DNA of 64,000 bases, from the NCBI GenBank assembly GCA_035772785.1, contig JAOCPU010000019.1:62001-126000 (forward strand), in the 5' to 3' direction. Below the pieces are notes generated by a model, which was given only the letters and a program-made list of their open reading frames with translations, searched no databases and had not been told where the DNA came from. Made by a program: the position numbers and the translations under genes. Positions 42,713 to 54,732 of this stretch are shown here, piece after piece. Source of the DNA: Phlebiopsis flavidoalba (taxonomy: Eukaryota; Basidiomycota; Agaricomycetes; Polyporales; Phanerochaetaceae). How positions within the stretch are numbered: position 1 is the stretch's first letter; every line of letters starts with the position of its first letter.

Positions 42713-44634
42713 ATGAGTCCCAAAGCAGCCAAACGCCGACAGGCCCGCATCATCACTTACCGCGACCCAGCATGTCCAAGTCTACGCTGTCGTCCGTGGT
42801 ATCCAACCTTGTGCGGGCCTCTATGGGCAGCTCAGTTTCTGATTCTGTCCCTGACGACGACTTAGACCGCCATGTAGCCGAACTCATCCTGAAGCGAACA
42901 AAGCAGAAGGCGGAGCGTTATGGCTCTGAAGGTTACAAGGCATATTTGCCTGGAAATACCTGGTACGTGCCGTATAATTGTACAACAGACTGTAATAAGG
43001 GCTAATCATATTGTCAGGTCAGAGAGTAATGCACCGAAGACTAACAAACGTTTCTTGTCCTCCATTATCAAGAAACACAGACGAACACAACAAGACTATC
43101 CTTCGCGCACAGGCCCTCGCAGCCCAGGAGGTACGCAACGAAAGATTGGAGCAAGAGAAGAAAGAGCGGAGAGCACGAGCTGAGGAGGCTGTGGAGGCAG
43201 AGAGGCTACAACGTCGTCTAATGGGCAAGGGCGGTGCCGAATGGGAAGGAGCAGTGGCAAAGAGACAAAGCGGGATAGGGGACAGGAAGAGACGGGAACG
43301 GAGCTGGGAGAGGAGAGATGAAGAAGACAGCGACCGGGACGCTCGGGGAGACAGCAAAGGCAAAGGCCGCGAGCGCAGAGAGTCCAGACGAGACGATCGG
43401 GAAAGGGAACGCGAGCGTAGCCGTCGTTCGCGCTCGCCCACCGACGACCGACTATGGAGCGGCGCAGAAGACGCATAGGGAGCAAGTAGTCGGCGCCAGA
43501 AGACAAGGAGGAACATAGGGAGCCATAGGGAGCGTAGTCGGTCACCTCGCTCAAGTCGCTACTCTGGATGACGTCGAGGGACGAAGACGACCGCCGGGAC
43601 CGGCGACATAGGTCTCACCGCGAGAGATTGTCGTTCACATCGGTCAAGGAGTCGCGAACACCGGCATCGTTCTCGTCGAGATGATACGGGTCACGACAGA
43701 CATGGAAGACGGAGACATGCCGAGGATATAGATAGGGAGTCCCCAAGGGCCTTGGACGTGCTAGAGGACGAAGATACTCTTGCGCCGAAAGAGTCGGACC
43801 TTGAACCTCTATCCATCCACCGGGAAACAGACTCTGATGGGCGCGCCCCTCACTCCGAGACGGCGCAAAAGAGAGGATGCAGAAGACGAAGTATCACGCA
43901 AACGTCCACGTTCGGTGTCTCCCGAACCTCGACCCCACTCTGCTGGCCACTCAGACCAGAAAGAGGACGATGAGCAGACCCGCAAGCAGCACCAAGCGAT
44001 ACGAAAGTAGAAGAGGAAGCTTTGCGGAAACAGTTCGATGACAAAGTCGCCGAAATTACGAGCTAAGCTGTCTTCGTCAAAGCGCACTGTTCAGTCTCGA
44101 GCTTCATCCCTCGCGGCACCGAGATAGACACGAAGCTGGGGCCTCCTCTTCTCGTACCCCACGCGAACTCTCTCCGTCGCCTGGGCCCCATCCACCATCT
44201 TCACCCTTCGAGAAATCTTCGCGTTCGAAGCGTACCCGTCACAAAGCGAAGGGCACCCCACCACCGCCGCCCTCCCTCTGCACCACCACCCCTTCCAGCA
44301 CACTTGCCTTCCAAGATGGACAAATACTTCGAAGAGTCCTACGATCCCCGGCTAGACGTTGCGCCGCTCTCCGCTCCGTCTATACCTGCCACCGGACTTA
44401 TCAGCGACGCTGAGTTCGCCGGATGGGACGCCATGCCTAGAGATTATACGACGGCGGAGAGAAGATAAGGAAGAGAAGAAGCAGCTCGAGCGCATGGGGA
44501 TCGGCAAGGACAAGTCCAGGGACGGGAAGAAGAGCGGTGCGGGAGACACAAGTGAGGCTGCAGATATCATGGCTATCGAGTACAAGAAACGCGGCGCGGT
44601 ACGAGAATGGGATCTGGGGAAGGAGGGATTCTAG
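42713..44634 (+). CDS. RS-rich protein, putative splicing-associated
   Basis: Starts MSPKAAKRRQARIITYRDPA, then shifts to LSSVVSNLVRASMGSSVSDS and the conserved DDDLDRHVAELILKRTKQKA with AERYGSEGYKAYLPGN. After an intron, APKTNKRFLSSII and NKTILRAQALAAQEVRNERL, then long charged helix EQEKKERRARAEEAVEAERL. A Ser/Arg/Asp/Glu-alternating tract follows (RERRESRRDDRERERERSRR), then a middle disordered part. The C-terminal block is KYFEESYDPRLDVAPLSAP and GLISDAEFAGWDAML, then, after a shift, IRRRREDKEEKKQLERMGIG, MAIEYKKRGAVREWDLGKEG and stop 44632-44634. RS tracts are typical of splicing and nuclear-speckle proteins. The flanking blocks look conserved and orthologous, but I cannot name the human counterpart. 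Four or more frame changes. Confidence 0.65.
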
Positions 44635-45571
44635 ATGCCACGGAACATACATCTCACGGATGACACGCTCGGACGGCGTGTTTGCCTTGCTCTTCTGCTT
44701 TACCAACAACCTGCTTTCGCAAACTTGTATTCTAGGTTCTCTTGTTTATACCTTACAGCCGCAAGTCACGCTATATTTCAGTCTTTCGAACACAATCACC
44801 AAGCAGGACAAAGGAACTCAGACTTACTCTTTGCATCCAACTTATCTTGCAGAACACGCCGCGCCCGATTTCGCCTATATGGCGCAGTGGTGTCCTATCC
44901 TCACCTGGTCAGCCTCGCCTTATACATCTCCGCTATACGCTTCTCACCTCGTGGCTTTCTGCAGCATCGGCTGTATGTCAGGCACCGTGGCCCTGCGATT
45001 GCTCGCTGTCTACACCCTGAACGTGTATTGCGGCCATGACGCCACGTGTGCTGACGGCCAAAGGTCGCGTCGCGCGCCAACTCACCACCCGAAGTAATGG
45101 CCATACGTGCCAGTGCGAGATGTGGATAGGTCATCACATCCGACCGCCAACAATATTCAAGGAATCTGGAGGGTTATATTACATGTGTTGTCAAACGAAA
45201 CCCACGAGTGGTAAGAATACATGGTGCATAATACTATATGATAAAGATAAAATACAGCTGCATGTCTTGCATGTATCGTCTTCAGAACGCTGCACATGGC
45301 ATGGGGTATCAAGTACTGTGCGGCCTATCGGTGAGTTGATCAATATAGGAGGTAAATCCTTTCAACTGAAAACCTTGACTGACCAGTCATGCCCATAGAG
45401 TAACTTTCATCAGCTCCAAGTGAACGGATCTGCTAGACTGAGTCGTAACGAACATGGCACCCAATCTCGTCGCTGCGTTAGTTCTGCATGTCAGTTTTTT
45501 TACCAGCCCATTGCTCTATTCACGAGGCTACATACCATTCGGAAAACCCGCCTCGTCACAAGGCACAGCTA
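44635..45571. other. Intergenic / unresolved
   Basis: Open frames exist on the plus strand (for example 44742-45020), but three frames overlap over the same DNA and none has a convincing start or motif. 45150-45430 is AT-rich and empty. Confidence 0.35.
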
Positions 45572-46193
45572 TCAGTCCTGCTGACTCGAATGCCTCCATG
45601 ACCTGCCCATACGCTTCCTCGGTAACACGAGTCGACGGGTGCGGCAGTGGGTAAAGCGCCCGTCCGCCTCAAGGCAGAATCGAGGGGGTCGGGGAGTCCC
45701 GTTCGCACCGGCATCCATGCCGGCCTTGACGACAGCGTTGGCTATGCGATACTTGAGTCTTGTCGCTCGAGTGGGGAGAGCGGCGGCTTCGGGACATGGC
45801 CGACGAGCACTGCGACGCGAAGCGGATGTATAGCCCACGTCCCTCGATTTCTGGCTTCTGGTGAACAGAGTACGCGCTCAACGTTTCCGAAGAGCCGTAG
45901 CTCGCGAACGTCCAGTCGCTGTCGGAGAACTCGGATGAGGTGTAGACCGTGTTGGTTTTTGGACTTGCGGTTCCTTCGTCGAAGTGCAACTCTAGCAAAG
46001 CCAGCGAGAAATGGGATGCCGAATATGGTTTCTCGTGCCATCGTCGCGTGGATAGGGTTGCTGCTAGTGCCAGCACTAGATTGACAGAAGTTTGCCGCTG
46101 AGGAGTCTGGTGGGGGTAGCGAGTGGGGTGGGTGGGTGCCCTACGTGAGCAGAGTAATATAACATGTTCAAGGCACTGCAACCGAATGCCCAA
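45572..46193 (-). CDS. Hypothetical protein (frameshifted)
   Basis: Minus strand with coding-like composition in alternating frames. From about 46050: MARETIFGIPFLAGFARVAL or, one frame over, LALLELHFDEGTASPKTNTV and FSDSDWTFASYGSSETLSAY. Then YRIANAVVKAGMDAGANGTP, PVDSCYRGSVWAGHGGIRVS, and EEAYGQVMEAFESAGLIAVP with CDEAGFPNGM. These read like a conserved enzyme-type protein, but I do not recognise it. At least three frame changes. The next gene (+) is the D-amino-acid oxidase. Confidence 0.4.
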
Positions 46194-46848
46194 ACACGCT
46201 TTGCAGGGTCCCCGTATCTCTATCTGCCTGACCGTGAGCAGTACGGTGACTGTGACCTGATGCCTATAACTTCTGTTAAAATGAATAAGAAGAGTCCAGT
46301 TTCTGGAAATTATATTTGTCGTTTTAATATGTACCCATATTCAGAACATATTTGAGATTATGGCGCGAGAAATGCATAACACAGCTTCCATATGACAACA
46401 CGTCACTACGCAGTCTGAAATGCTGCCAATGAGTAAGTTAACAGGGTGATCTGCTATCTATACTGCTCTATCAAGGATAGGATTCATACCGTTGAGTTTG
46501 GTTCGCTCACTCCGGAGGTTACGGTGCCAGCTCAAGCGTGTAGCACGGCGTCACAGTGAGTACTGAAGCCTCGCTGTAGACCAATGCGTTTTCAGGGCAA
46601 AGCCACAGCACCTGCCTTTTTTTCCGGAAGCTCTGTGTTTGATCGCACAAATCGCTGTAGCGATTGTGCCAACCTATCAAGCTTATCTATCTCATGGCTT
46701 AGTCCAGACCCACGGACGCATCCATGGTTCGCCCACGAGCCGAATGACTCCTACTGCTCTGGTGTCTTCAAATCACGTTGCCTGAGGAAGATCAAGCTTG
46801 GTCTTGTCACATCATAATACCCTACGACCTTTCAGAACGTCAAGTAAT
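46194..46848. other. Intergenic region
   Basis: AT-rich promoter side of the D-amino-acid oxidase gene. No coding support; the 46584-46817 frame has no motif. Confidence 0.4.
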
Positions 46849-48483
46849 ATGCCTCACGTAGTCATTCTTGGTGCCGGAGTTATTGGGCCCTCTCTATACT
46901 GCACACTTTTCTTCAGAGTGTTACCGACGTACAAGTTTTGATCAGTCGTCGCGAGGGGACCTCCCGGGAGTCTGACTTTGTCCCAGTCAAGCATTAGGCG
47001 AGTCCGTGGCCGGTAGAGCTGGTACCTCTCAATAGCCGCGCTTGATAAGCTGAAAGTAATATTTGCCAGGAGGGCGCAGATTGGTCCACCATCGGGTGAC
47101 TATGAAGAGAAGAAGTGCCAACCCGTAGAGAGCAATTTGATTACTTTGTCTTGTCTAAGATATCTAACTACAATATCGACCACTGAAATTCCGCAGCAAT
47201 AAGTTATGGGACATGAGTCCCCTCAGGTATTAGTTTCGTGTATGTGACATTGTGTAACTGCCGTACGTTGTAGATCCACTCATTCTGCGCACTCTTCAGG
47301 TACTTCCGTCTCTGTGATTTGCTACACAGACACAGCAGCTGGAGGCTCGACGCCTATAGAACATCTGGTTATAGGCAGACTATCTTGTATCCGATATGTA
47401 TGGTTTCACTGAATACGCATTCGAAAAGTGAACTACCGATCATTCTCTTCCCGCAGGTTCGCGTACTTTGGAACCCCCGACGAAGATGCCATCAGGTGGC
47501 GGTCACCGGTGTCGCGTTTTACACGGTTGCTTTGAACCCGCCTGCTTGTATCTGCTCTGTGGCTCAAAAGACTAACTATAGTCCAAAGCGTGTCATTGGT
47601 TCATTCATTCGTAAGAAAGTTTATTCCAATTGCAGTAAGCAGCAGAGATTGCCAGCGGTCCTGGTGGTGTTGTCGTGAATCGCGACTGCTCTGGTAAGGT
47701 AGGCCCGCGCCAGCTGAGGTGTTAGAGCACGTTTACCAGGTTTGAACTTTTGTTCAGGTGCGAGATCCCTTATTGGAAGTGGAGGATAAGTCGGTCTACC
47801 CGATTCTTTTCTAAAATTTTAATTAACCGATGTACTAGGACAAACCATTCTTGCATATGCCTCAGGGCTGTCAAGATTTTCTTGTCGCATCCCCCACGGA
47901 ATACCAGTACTAGGCTGAGATGAATCCATGCGTAGGCCTATTCTCACTATTACGCCTCCGCAGGTAGTTGTACCGACTGGTGACTGGCGCAACCTACATG
48001 ATTCCCTCGTCCCAGGTCCCCTTGGGACAGACGTCAATCCATATGGAGGAACCTTCCAAAAGAAGATAAACTGGGAAACTGTCGATTCGAATTATACGAC
48101 ACTGCAAGGGACAACAGCTGCGAACAGTATGTCCTTCAGCTTGTGCCCCGGTCCCTCAACAACCCTGATACGAAGATTTCGAACAGCAAATAGCCGGGCA
48201 CAACGTCGGACTCCGTCTCAGCCAGACGTGGGGGTGCACGTATCGAAGCGGAGTGGTTCAAGTTACCTCTTGAGAAGCGAGTTCCTTCCCGCTCCCAGTC
48301 CAGATGTACCAAAGCACGACTGCCTAGTCATACATGCGTACGGTTTCGGGTACGTCGTTCATATCATCTCTCAGCGATTCATCTAATTGAGTTCAATCGC
48401 TCTGCAGCCCGGCAGGTTATCAAGGTTCATGGGGCGCAGCGGAAGAGGCGGCGGAGCTCTTTGCAGAGCATTTTAAGCCTTAA
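46849..48483 (+). CDS. DAO1: D-amino-acid oxidase (FAD-dependent), degraded middle
   Basis: Oxidises D-amino acids to 2-oxo acids, H2O2 and ammonia, usually in peroxisomes. The N-terminus MPHVVILGAGVIG has the FAD-binding GxGxxG. It continues in shifted frames as LQSVTDVQVLI and SRRE. In the C-terminal half: KSVYPI (the YPxRGQ region), GGTFQKKINWETVDSNYT (the GGT..(x)nW..DS segment), AGHNVGLRLSQTWGCTYRSG (HNVGLRPxR equivalent with the active Arg), VIHAYGFG, an intron, and PAGYQGSWGAAEEAAELFAE ending HFKP, TAA 48481-48483. The stretch 47000-47850 is hard to read and holds several stops. No clear -SKL-type peroxisomal signal at the C-terminus. Either many errors or a pseudogene; family assignment is secure from both ends. 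Confidence 0.78.
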
Positions 48484-48713
48484 CTACTGGGCTGTATGTT
48501 TGGATATTGAGATGATTGGAGCGATCTGGAAATTATGATCTGGAAATTATGTACTTTGAAAGTCAAATTCGAGTCTTTACCTAGACGCGAAGAACTAGAC
48601 AAGCTCTCGCTGGTACCGGCGGAGCGATGAAGAGCGAGAATGGCGGTGATGATGAATAAAATGAGGACCCAAAATGACGGAGATCGTTGAGAGGAATGAA
48701 ATAGCTTATTCAT
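48480..48713 (-). CDS. Small single-TM protein (candidate)
   Basis: A 77-residue open frame beginning MNKLFHSSQRSPSFWVLILF followed by IITAILALHRSAGTSESLSS. The hydrophobic core FWVLILFIITAILAL can be a signal anchor or signal peptide. Its 3' end abuts the stop of the oxidase gene. The tail (LTFKVHNFQIIISRS) may be intron read-through at a GTAAAGAC-like site. No family known. Confidence 0.35.
   Translation of the reverse strand: MNKLFHSSQRSPSFWVLILFIITAILALHRSAGTSESLSSSSRLGKDSNLTFKVHNFQIIISRSLQSSQYPNIQPSS
48523..48550. repeat. 14-nt perfect tandem repeat
   Basis: GATCTGGAAATTAT is present twice in a row (48523-48536 and 48537-48550), within the 3' part of the small TM-protein candidate. Probably a recent slippage event. 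Confidence 0.9.
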
Positions 48714-49119
48714 ATCAACTGCGGGGCCGGCGGGACAGGTGAGCTTGCTCTAGCGTAGAGCCCGAAGTTTTAGCATTCTAGGTAGATGTCCCAGCATTAG
48801 TGTACTCGCGGGTCGGATGAACTCTGAGTAATAATAACTCGCCCTAGTCGAACGACGCAGGGGACCTTAACAGCGTTTACGCTGTTTAACGCTTGTCTGC
48901 CTTTTGGGGACCAGCATGAATGGGCATGGGGCCGCTCCTCTAGCTAGGAGTTAATGGCCTAGTATCAATGTTGCCGTCGTTGACAGGGCACTGTGCGCTA
49001 TGTAAACGCGGTGTTAGCTTGCTTGTGCTGATAACAGTGAACTTGATGTGATGCGTTAGGGGTTCCGCAAGCGTGAAGATGACTCGCCAGGAAGGCGGGG
49101 AATCACCGGTGTGGTGACG
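48714..49119. other. Intergenic region
   Basis: No open frame of note and no repeat seen. It has a GTTAATGGCC...AGCGTTTACGC patch without recognised meaning. Confidence 0.4.
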
Positions 49120-49554
49120 TTATAATATCCCAGCTTCGGCACGAACCCCTTGCGCTTTCTCCTTTTCTGTTCCCTGTTCCAATCGCGTTTGCATCCCTCT
49201 GTACATGAGAAGTCTCGCAGGCCTTTCTTCGAGTGTCTGCGCGTGTCGCTCTTCGATCATTTGCATCATGCGGTGTGAAGTTCCGACATCATCGTGTTGC
49301 TCAAAGGAGATCACCGTGAGTGTCCCAATACCGCCAACCGGCCAATACTTTGACGATAGAGCCTCCTTTGTCGAGAGGAGATGAAAGTCGGTGGTTATAC
49401 GGGAGATAAAGATGTCTGGGGCAGAAAGCTTCGGATGCCCCGATGCCGAGAGAGTCGTCACGCCATGGACCTGATCTAGTTTGCAGATACTCAACGAGGC
49501 CTTTCTGATCTTCGTCGAGACGAAGCAGCATCTCCTGCCGTCAACTTCTGCCAT
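49120..49554 (-). CDS. Hypothetical protein of 144 residues
   Basis: A complete open frame: MAEVDGRRCCFVSTKIRKAS, KLDQVHGVTTLSASGHPKLS, APDIFISRITTDFHLLSTKE, YWPVGGIGTLTVISFEQHDD and a charged helical end (RMMQMIEERHAQTLEERPAR; QTRLEQGTEKEKAQGVRAEA). The central alternation of hydrophobic residues suggests a compact alpha/beta domain. No frameshift is needed, which is rare here. I do not recognise the family. Confidence 0.5.
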   Translation of the reverse strand: MAEVDGRRCCFVSTKIRKASLSICKLDQVHGVTTLSASGHPKLSAPDIFISRITTDFHLLSTKEALSSKYWPVGGIGTLTVISFEQHDDVGTSHRMMQMIEERHAQTLEERPARLLMYRGMQTRLEQGTEKEKAQGVRAEAGIL

Positions 49555-50624
49555 TTTATTGTCTCGCTGGGGGCATCAGCGCCCGATGGGTGGCTTGCGC
49601 CGGTGTCGTGTGACCGGCTTGACGGTCGCTATTGAGGTAGAGGACGCCGGCAGATAAAGACATGATGGCTGGTGTCAGAGATGTCGATAGAGGGGGCTGA
49701 GTGGTGTGAGAATTGGGACATATAAGTATTGTCAGAAATTCGGAGCGTCAAGCTCGCCCGACGCCACAACGCGAGCGCACGATCCCGCCTCCTCCGATCC
49801 CGATCCCCGCCCTCGTACTGTACAGTTTCGTATTCAACTTCCGTGACTCTGATTCGTTTTGTATTTATGCGTGCCGAAATCCACACAAGCTCGCTACCGC
49901 GTTTTGCTCTCGTCGACGACCCCCTCCCGTTCGCGTGCTGCTCGACCCGTTTCCTCAATACTTACTTGACAACGTTTGTACAACGTTTGCCGCTTCAAGT
50001 GCTTCAAGTTTCAAAGGGCCAAGGGCATTATTCCACGATGTTAATGCAACATCGAGGCAGTAAATACTTGTCTGACGATAAGAGGCTGTTCGGATTGAAG
50101 TAGACAAAGTTGCTTTGATCTGACCTCATTCTTCGCGCCTTCTTGCGACAGTTCAGCGCAGACACAATAAAAATACATCAGAAAAGCGGCTAAGCTTCAT
50201 GACACCTGACTTGTAGCCGCAGGATTTCGTGGCGTGGGAGTATTTTGATAGAAGCAGCAAGCCACCGAATGCGGGTTGTGAGTTACAAGAAGTTAGTATT
50301 TCATTGCTAGTGACGCCAAAGAATCCCCAGCGAGAAGTTCAAGGAACGAAGAGGACTGTAATTGGCTAGAATGTTGAAACAAAATGAAAAATGCCTAGCA
50401 GTACAGATGCAGAAGATTGCGGCTACAACAATTGTGTCTCAGTGGGTATCTACAGGGAAGAAACAATGATCAATATAGGGCATCATCTCGCATTCTGTGT
50501 CCTGTCGAAGACTGGTCTCGATGAAGATGTTGACCTGGATGCTTGGGACGAGCCGCCACGCAGCGTGCCCAGCCAGCCGCGCTTGGATTTCGCTGCCGCT
50601 TTTGACCGTGGGCTGTTGGTAACA
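49555..50624. other. Intergenic / unresolved
   Basis: 49713-50103 is open on both strands without motifs. 50391-50675 on the plus strand is open, but the minus strand there (ASAALIADVTNSPRSKAAAK) may be the C-terminal extension of the coiled-coil gene. Confidence 0.35.
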
Positions 50625-53600
50625 TCAGCTATCAGAGCGGCTGAAGCACCTCCCGATGTCGCGAGGAGGCGATGACGGCTGCTGTGGGGCTGGTCGCGCG
50701 TGACGGACAGGAGTGAAGCCTGCCCGTGAGCATCTGTAATGCTCGCCGTACACGAGGGGTGTGGGGTTGTCGTGGCTCGGGACGCTTTCGGCGGTAAACA
50801 CTTGTGGGCGGAACGCTTTCACAGTTTCAAAGTCGTCCGGCGCACGTCGCTTCTTCCCTGCCGTGGAGGTCGACGCGCCGAACGGCTCCTCTGAGGGCGG
50901 CACGGCGTCTTGGAAAGGTTGGAAGGTAGCCTTTGGCGGAACGGATCCGCTGCAGATTTGTGAGAGGACCTCCTTCGTGATTCGGGCGTGCGCGCCTTGA
51001 AGACCGTTGGGGGAATTCGGGCCTCAGGGGTTTTTGGTCTCGCTGTAGGATCGGGGGGTTGTGGAAGCACGGAGACGTGATGTAGAAGCAGTCGGTTGGA
51101 ACATAGAGGGTGCAGGTAACGGCTGTGTGGGAGGAGGCCCAGGCGGAGAGTGTTTTGAGGTTGAAGCGACGGGGGAGCGGGAGGAGGTGCTGGCCACGTG
51201 TGCTTTGGGCGTAGAGTCCTGACTGCCCGATGCTAATTTGTCTTGAAGGGTCTTAACCTTCCGAGTAAGAGACTCGACCTTGGACGTGAGTTTCTTCTTC
51301 TCTTTGATGAGTCTGAACGACGTCAGCCGCCTACCCGCTGGGTTTGGAAAAAGGAAGACTTACTCAATGAAACGGTCATCGTTTTCTTCGATTTCGAGAC
51401 ACTTCGCTTTCAAGAGCTCCTCCATCTCCTCGTTCCTTTCACGAAGTTCTGTGACGGTTTCCTCCAGCTTAGTGGCCTCCTCCAAGGTCTCAAGCTCGTT
51501 ACGGAGATTGGACACAACCTTCTCATGTTGAACTGCTTGCAGCGATAGGTTGATCTCTGCTGCTTTCCATTCCTTCTCTGCATGAACACAATCTGCACGA
51601 GCACGCTCGATCTGTTCCTGCAGTGAGATAATCTGCTTGCGTCTGAGATTTGTTGGTGAGCTTCTTGTAAAGGGGAGAAAGGGGGCAGAAAGACATACTC
51701 CTCTTCAATTTGACTCTCGTGGTGACGCTTCACCGACAACGCACGCTGGATCTCTGCCTCAAGGTCTGTGATTTGGCCCTGGAGTTGATCTCTCTCGTCC
51801 TGAGCAGAGTTGACGGATGTCTCCAGGTCGCGGAGCTGGCCGCGGAGGGAAACGATCTCGTCCTGAAGCTCCCCGTGCCCAAGCTGAGCTCGTTCGCTGG
51901 CCTCCTTCGCAGAACGCAACTCGTCTGCATGTTGCTTAGAGTCGCGTGTGCGCTGCTCCGACTCCGCCTTGAGCCTCAACTTGCAGCCGTTCGACATCCG
52001 CGTTGGCTGCGACGAGTTGGCTCTCGAGCTCATCGCGCGACTTCGTCGTCTCGTCAAGTCGGACTTCAACGTCAGCGAGCGACGATTGGAGCTCGTCCTT
52101 CTCCTTTCCAGCGTCTTCGAGACGTTCCTCAAGAATCTTGAGCTCGGCAGCGTGGTAGGTCTTCGAGTCTTCGACCTGTGCCTCCAAGTCTTCCTTGGTA
52201 CGAAGAAGTGACTCGGCCTCGCGCGCGCTTCTCGTCGAGTTCCTTCGACACGGCTCCATGCTCGGAAAGGAGACTGTCGCGTGCGTCAGTGATGTCTTGC
52301 AGGTCTTTCGTCGTAACTTCCAAGCGGTCCCGTAGAGTGTCAATCTCGGCGATGTTTCGGAGCTGACTCTCGGTGAGCTCGGCCTCGGCTTTCCGACTTG
52401 CTTCGAGCTGCTCGAGGGCCTCGGTCAGGCTTTGCTGCAGCTCTTCGCGGGCTATCGAGATGTCGTCTAACGCTTGCCGGTGGGCCGACTCTAGCTCAGA
52501 TTGTCTGAGATGTGCGGCCTCCAGGTCGTTGGTTGTCTTCGCGAGTTCTGTGCGGAGTCTGTCGGCTTCGTCCCGGTATTTGCGTTGTGCGTTATCCAGC
52601 TCCGTTCGAAGCGCGTCTTCTTCCTGCACGCGGTCAGTGCTGTCAGAGACGTGCAGCTTGATCTGCTCCTGTGCACGGGAGAGATCGAGAGTATAGTGTG
52701 GTGGTGGCGGGACTCGAGATCATCGTGTTCCCGACGCAGGGTATCGTAGCGCTGTTGTAGCTCCGCAGTTTGTTGCGCATGTAGCTTCTGTGCGCTGTTC
52801 GACTCTTCCGCAGATCGAGAGCGTAATGCTTCAAGTTCTGCGTGGAGAGATGAGATATCGCTAAGCTTATTTTCAAGCTCCTGGCGGACGCCAAAAATCG
52901 AGTTGGTTGTAGAGGGAACTGCGTGCGCCGCGTACGAGTCGAAGAGAGTCATTCGATTCCTTCAGTCCGGCATAGACGTCGCCAGAGCCAGCACTGTATT
53001 TCGCGATGGATGTATGCGTCGCTTTCAGCACGCTGGGATGTTTCGAGAAGGAGGGTGGTGTCACGAAGTGACGCAATGGCCTGGTTTTGTTCTGAAGAGA
53101 GGTGCTCAGCGTGTGCGAACGAGTCAGGGCACCCGCCTCTTCGGCGGCACGTAGATGCGCAACGAAGTGTCGTTCCTTGGCATCGTATCTGGCGGCAGAC
53201 GTCTTTCAACGAATGCGAGATAGCCCTGCGCTTCGCGACTGAGTCGGCGACGACGCCGACCATGGCCTGAAGCTCACTTGAGCGCTTCTGTTCGACATCG
53301 GAGATCCCGGTCTCCAACACCTCGATGGTCTCTTCCAGCTCCTCGCATCGCCTGAGAGTAGCAGCATCCCTCTCCTCGCGCGTGGTTCGACAGTCCTCCA
53401 CCATGGCCGTTTTCTCCGTCTCGAGGACCTCGTTGTCGGCTGTCAAACTCTGCGACGCGCTCCTCCTGCAGACGGAGGTTCAAGTCGAGCTTCTTGATGT
53501 CGTGTTGGTGGACCCCAATCTGCTCTGTACGACGCATGATACGTGCTTCGAGATCTTCGATCTGCCTCCTGAGGGCCTTTAGTTGCTTCGTTAGAAGACA

Positions 53601-54292
53601 TCGTTGCGAGTTGTTGTTGTTGGAGGACTCGATAACGGGGAGTCAGACTCGTCTTGTTCCGCTTTCGCGGTTTGCAGGTCCTGTTCGAGGTGGCTAACTC
53701 GAAGCGCGAGCGAGTTACGGTCGGCTTCAGAGTTATCTAGACTCTTTGAGAGGTCGGAGATTTGGGCCTCGGCGTGAGCAAGGGAGGACCCAACCTCCTC
53801 GTGATCGGAGCGCTCTTGTTGCAAGTCTTGCTCGAGACGAGCAACGAGAGTGGTGAGGTCGACCATCTTCCGCTCCATGTTTGAGAGCTTGACCTCTGCC
53901 GTAGTCAGCGAGTCCCGCATCTCGACGTCCTCCGTCTGAACCCTCCTCAGTACCTTATCCCTCTCCTGCACCCTCCGTTCTGCATCCTCTGCGCGCTGCT
54001 CTGATTTACGCACTGTCTGGGAAAGGGTGGATATCCGAAAAGCGTCGGCCTCTTGTTGGGTCTGGAGGTGCTGGGCGACCAGGACAGAAACCATGGCCAC
54101 GCGAGCAGTATGTGCGGAATTTCTCTGCGAGTTAGGGGGACGTGCAGTCGTGGAGGTGGCGAGGGCAGCCTGTAGTTGACTCTGGAGGCTCTCGGTAGTG
54201 AACCTTGTTTCGACCTTGAAGAAATCAAAATTTCGTCGTAGGGAATCTCGTTCGGTTCTCAGGACATCTCTCTCCCCTCGAATTCTTTCCAT
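50625..54292 (-). CDS. Long coiled-coil protein
   Basis: About 1,000 residues of mostly heptad-like helix. From 54292: MERIRGERDVLRTERDSLRR, then KVLRRVQTEDVEMRDSLTTA, TLVARLEQDLQQERSDHEEV, LDNSEADRNSLALRVSHLEQ. Further blocks: ENKLSDISSLHAELEALRSR, ELQQRYDTLRREHDDLESRH, RTELAKTTNDLEAAHLRQSE, TLRDRLEVTTKDLQDITDAR, and ALSVKRHHESQIEEE. The C-terminus is disordered and basic: KARTPESRRRSSHKSAADPF, GKKRRAPDDFETVKAFRPQV, AGFTPVRHARPAPQQPSSPP. It may extend to about 50480. It resembles myosin-tail/SMC-like scaffolds only in being coiled coil; there is no ATPase head. A cytoskeletal, spindle or nuclear-envelope scaffold is possible but unproven. Five or more frame changes and short introns (for example near 51690 and 51320). 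Confidence 0.7.
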
Positions 54293-54732
54293 TGTTTCTC
54301 GCTATAGCATCCATATCCGGCATGTCTATGAAATGTTATGAAGTGTTAGAAGCTGTGTGTCGCCCTGTTGCTGTTGGGGTTGGCCGTACCTTCATGGGCC
54401 ATGGCTGCATGTATCTTGTTCCCTGAGTAATGAACCTCGCCTCCTGATGTCGCGTGGGTAAAATCAGTCGAAAAGCGGGGATGAGTTGGGATGACTGGTG
54501 GTATCACAATGTACAAACGTTGAAACCTGAACTCAACGTTCACCGCGTCCTCACGTGAGCGCGTGCTGTTTCCCACGCGCCGCGTGGCCGGCGTTCTTGT
54601 GACCGGCAATTTGCCGGGAGTACCCCTATGCATAGGCGCCGCAATCGAAGCTGGACGCGACTTGCATGCAGGTCTGGATCCCCTGAATACCACTACGTCC
54701 ACATCTTCACCTGTCAATTAGTTCTGGTCGCC
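54293..54732. promoter_or_regulatory. Shared divergent promoter region
   Basis: 440 nt between the starts of the coiled-coil gene (-) and the Lgl-like gene (+). A minus frame (54717-54346) is open but has no coding character I trust. No specific operator is claimed. Confidence 0.4.

Noticed and set aside
44537..45097. 186-codon open frame after the RS-rich gene
   Set aside because: It starts inside the RS-rich gene in another frame, has no motif, and other frames over it are equally open.
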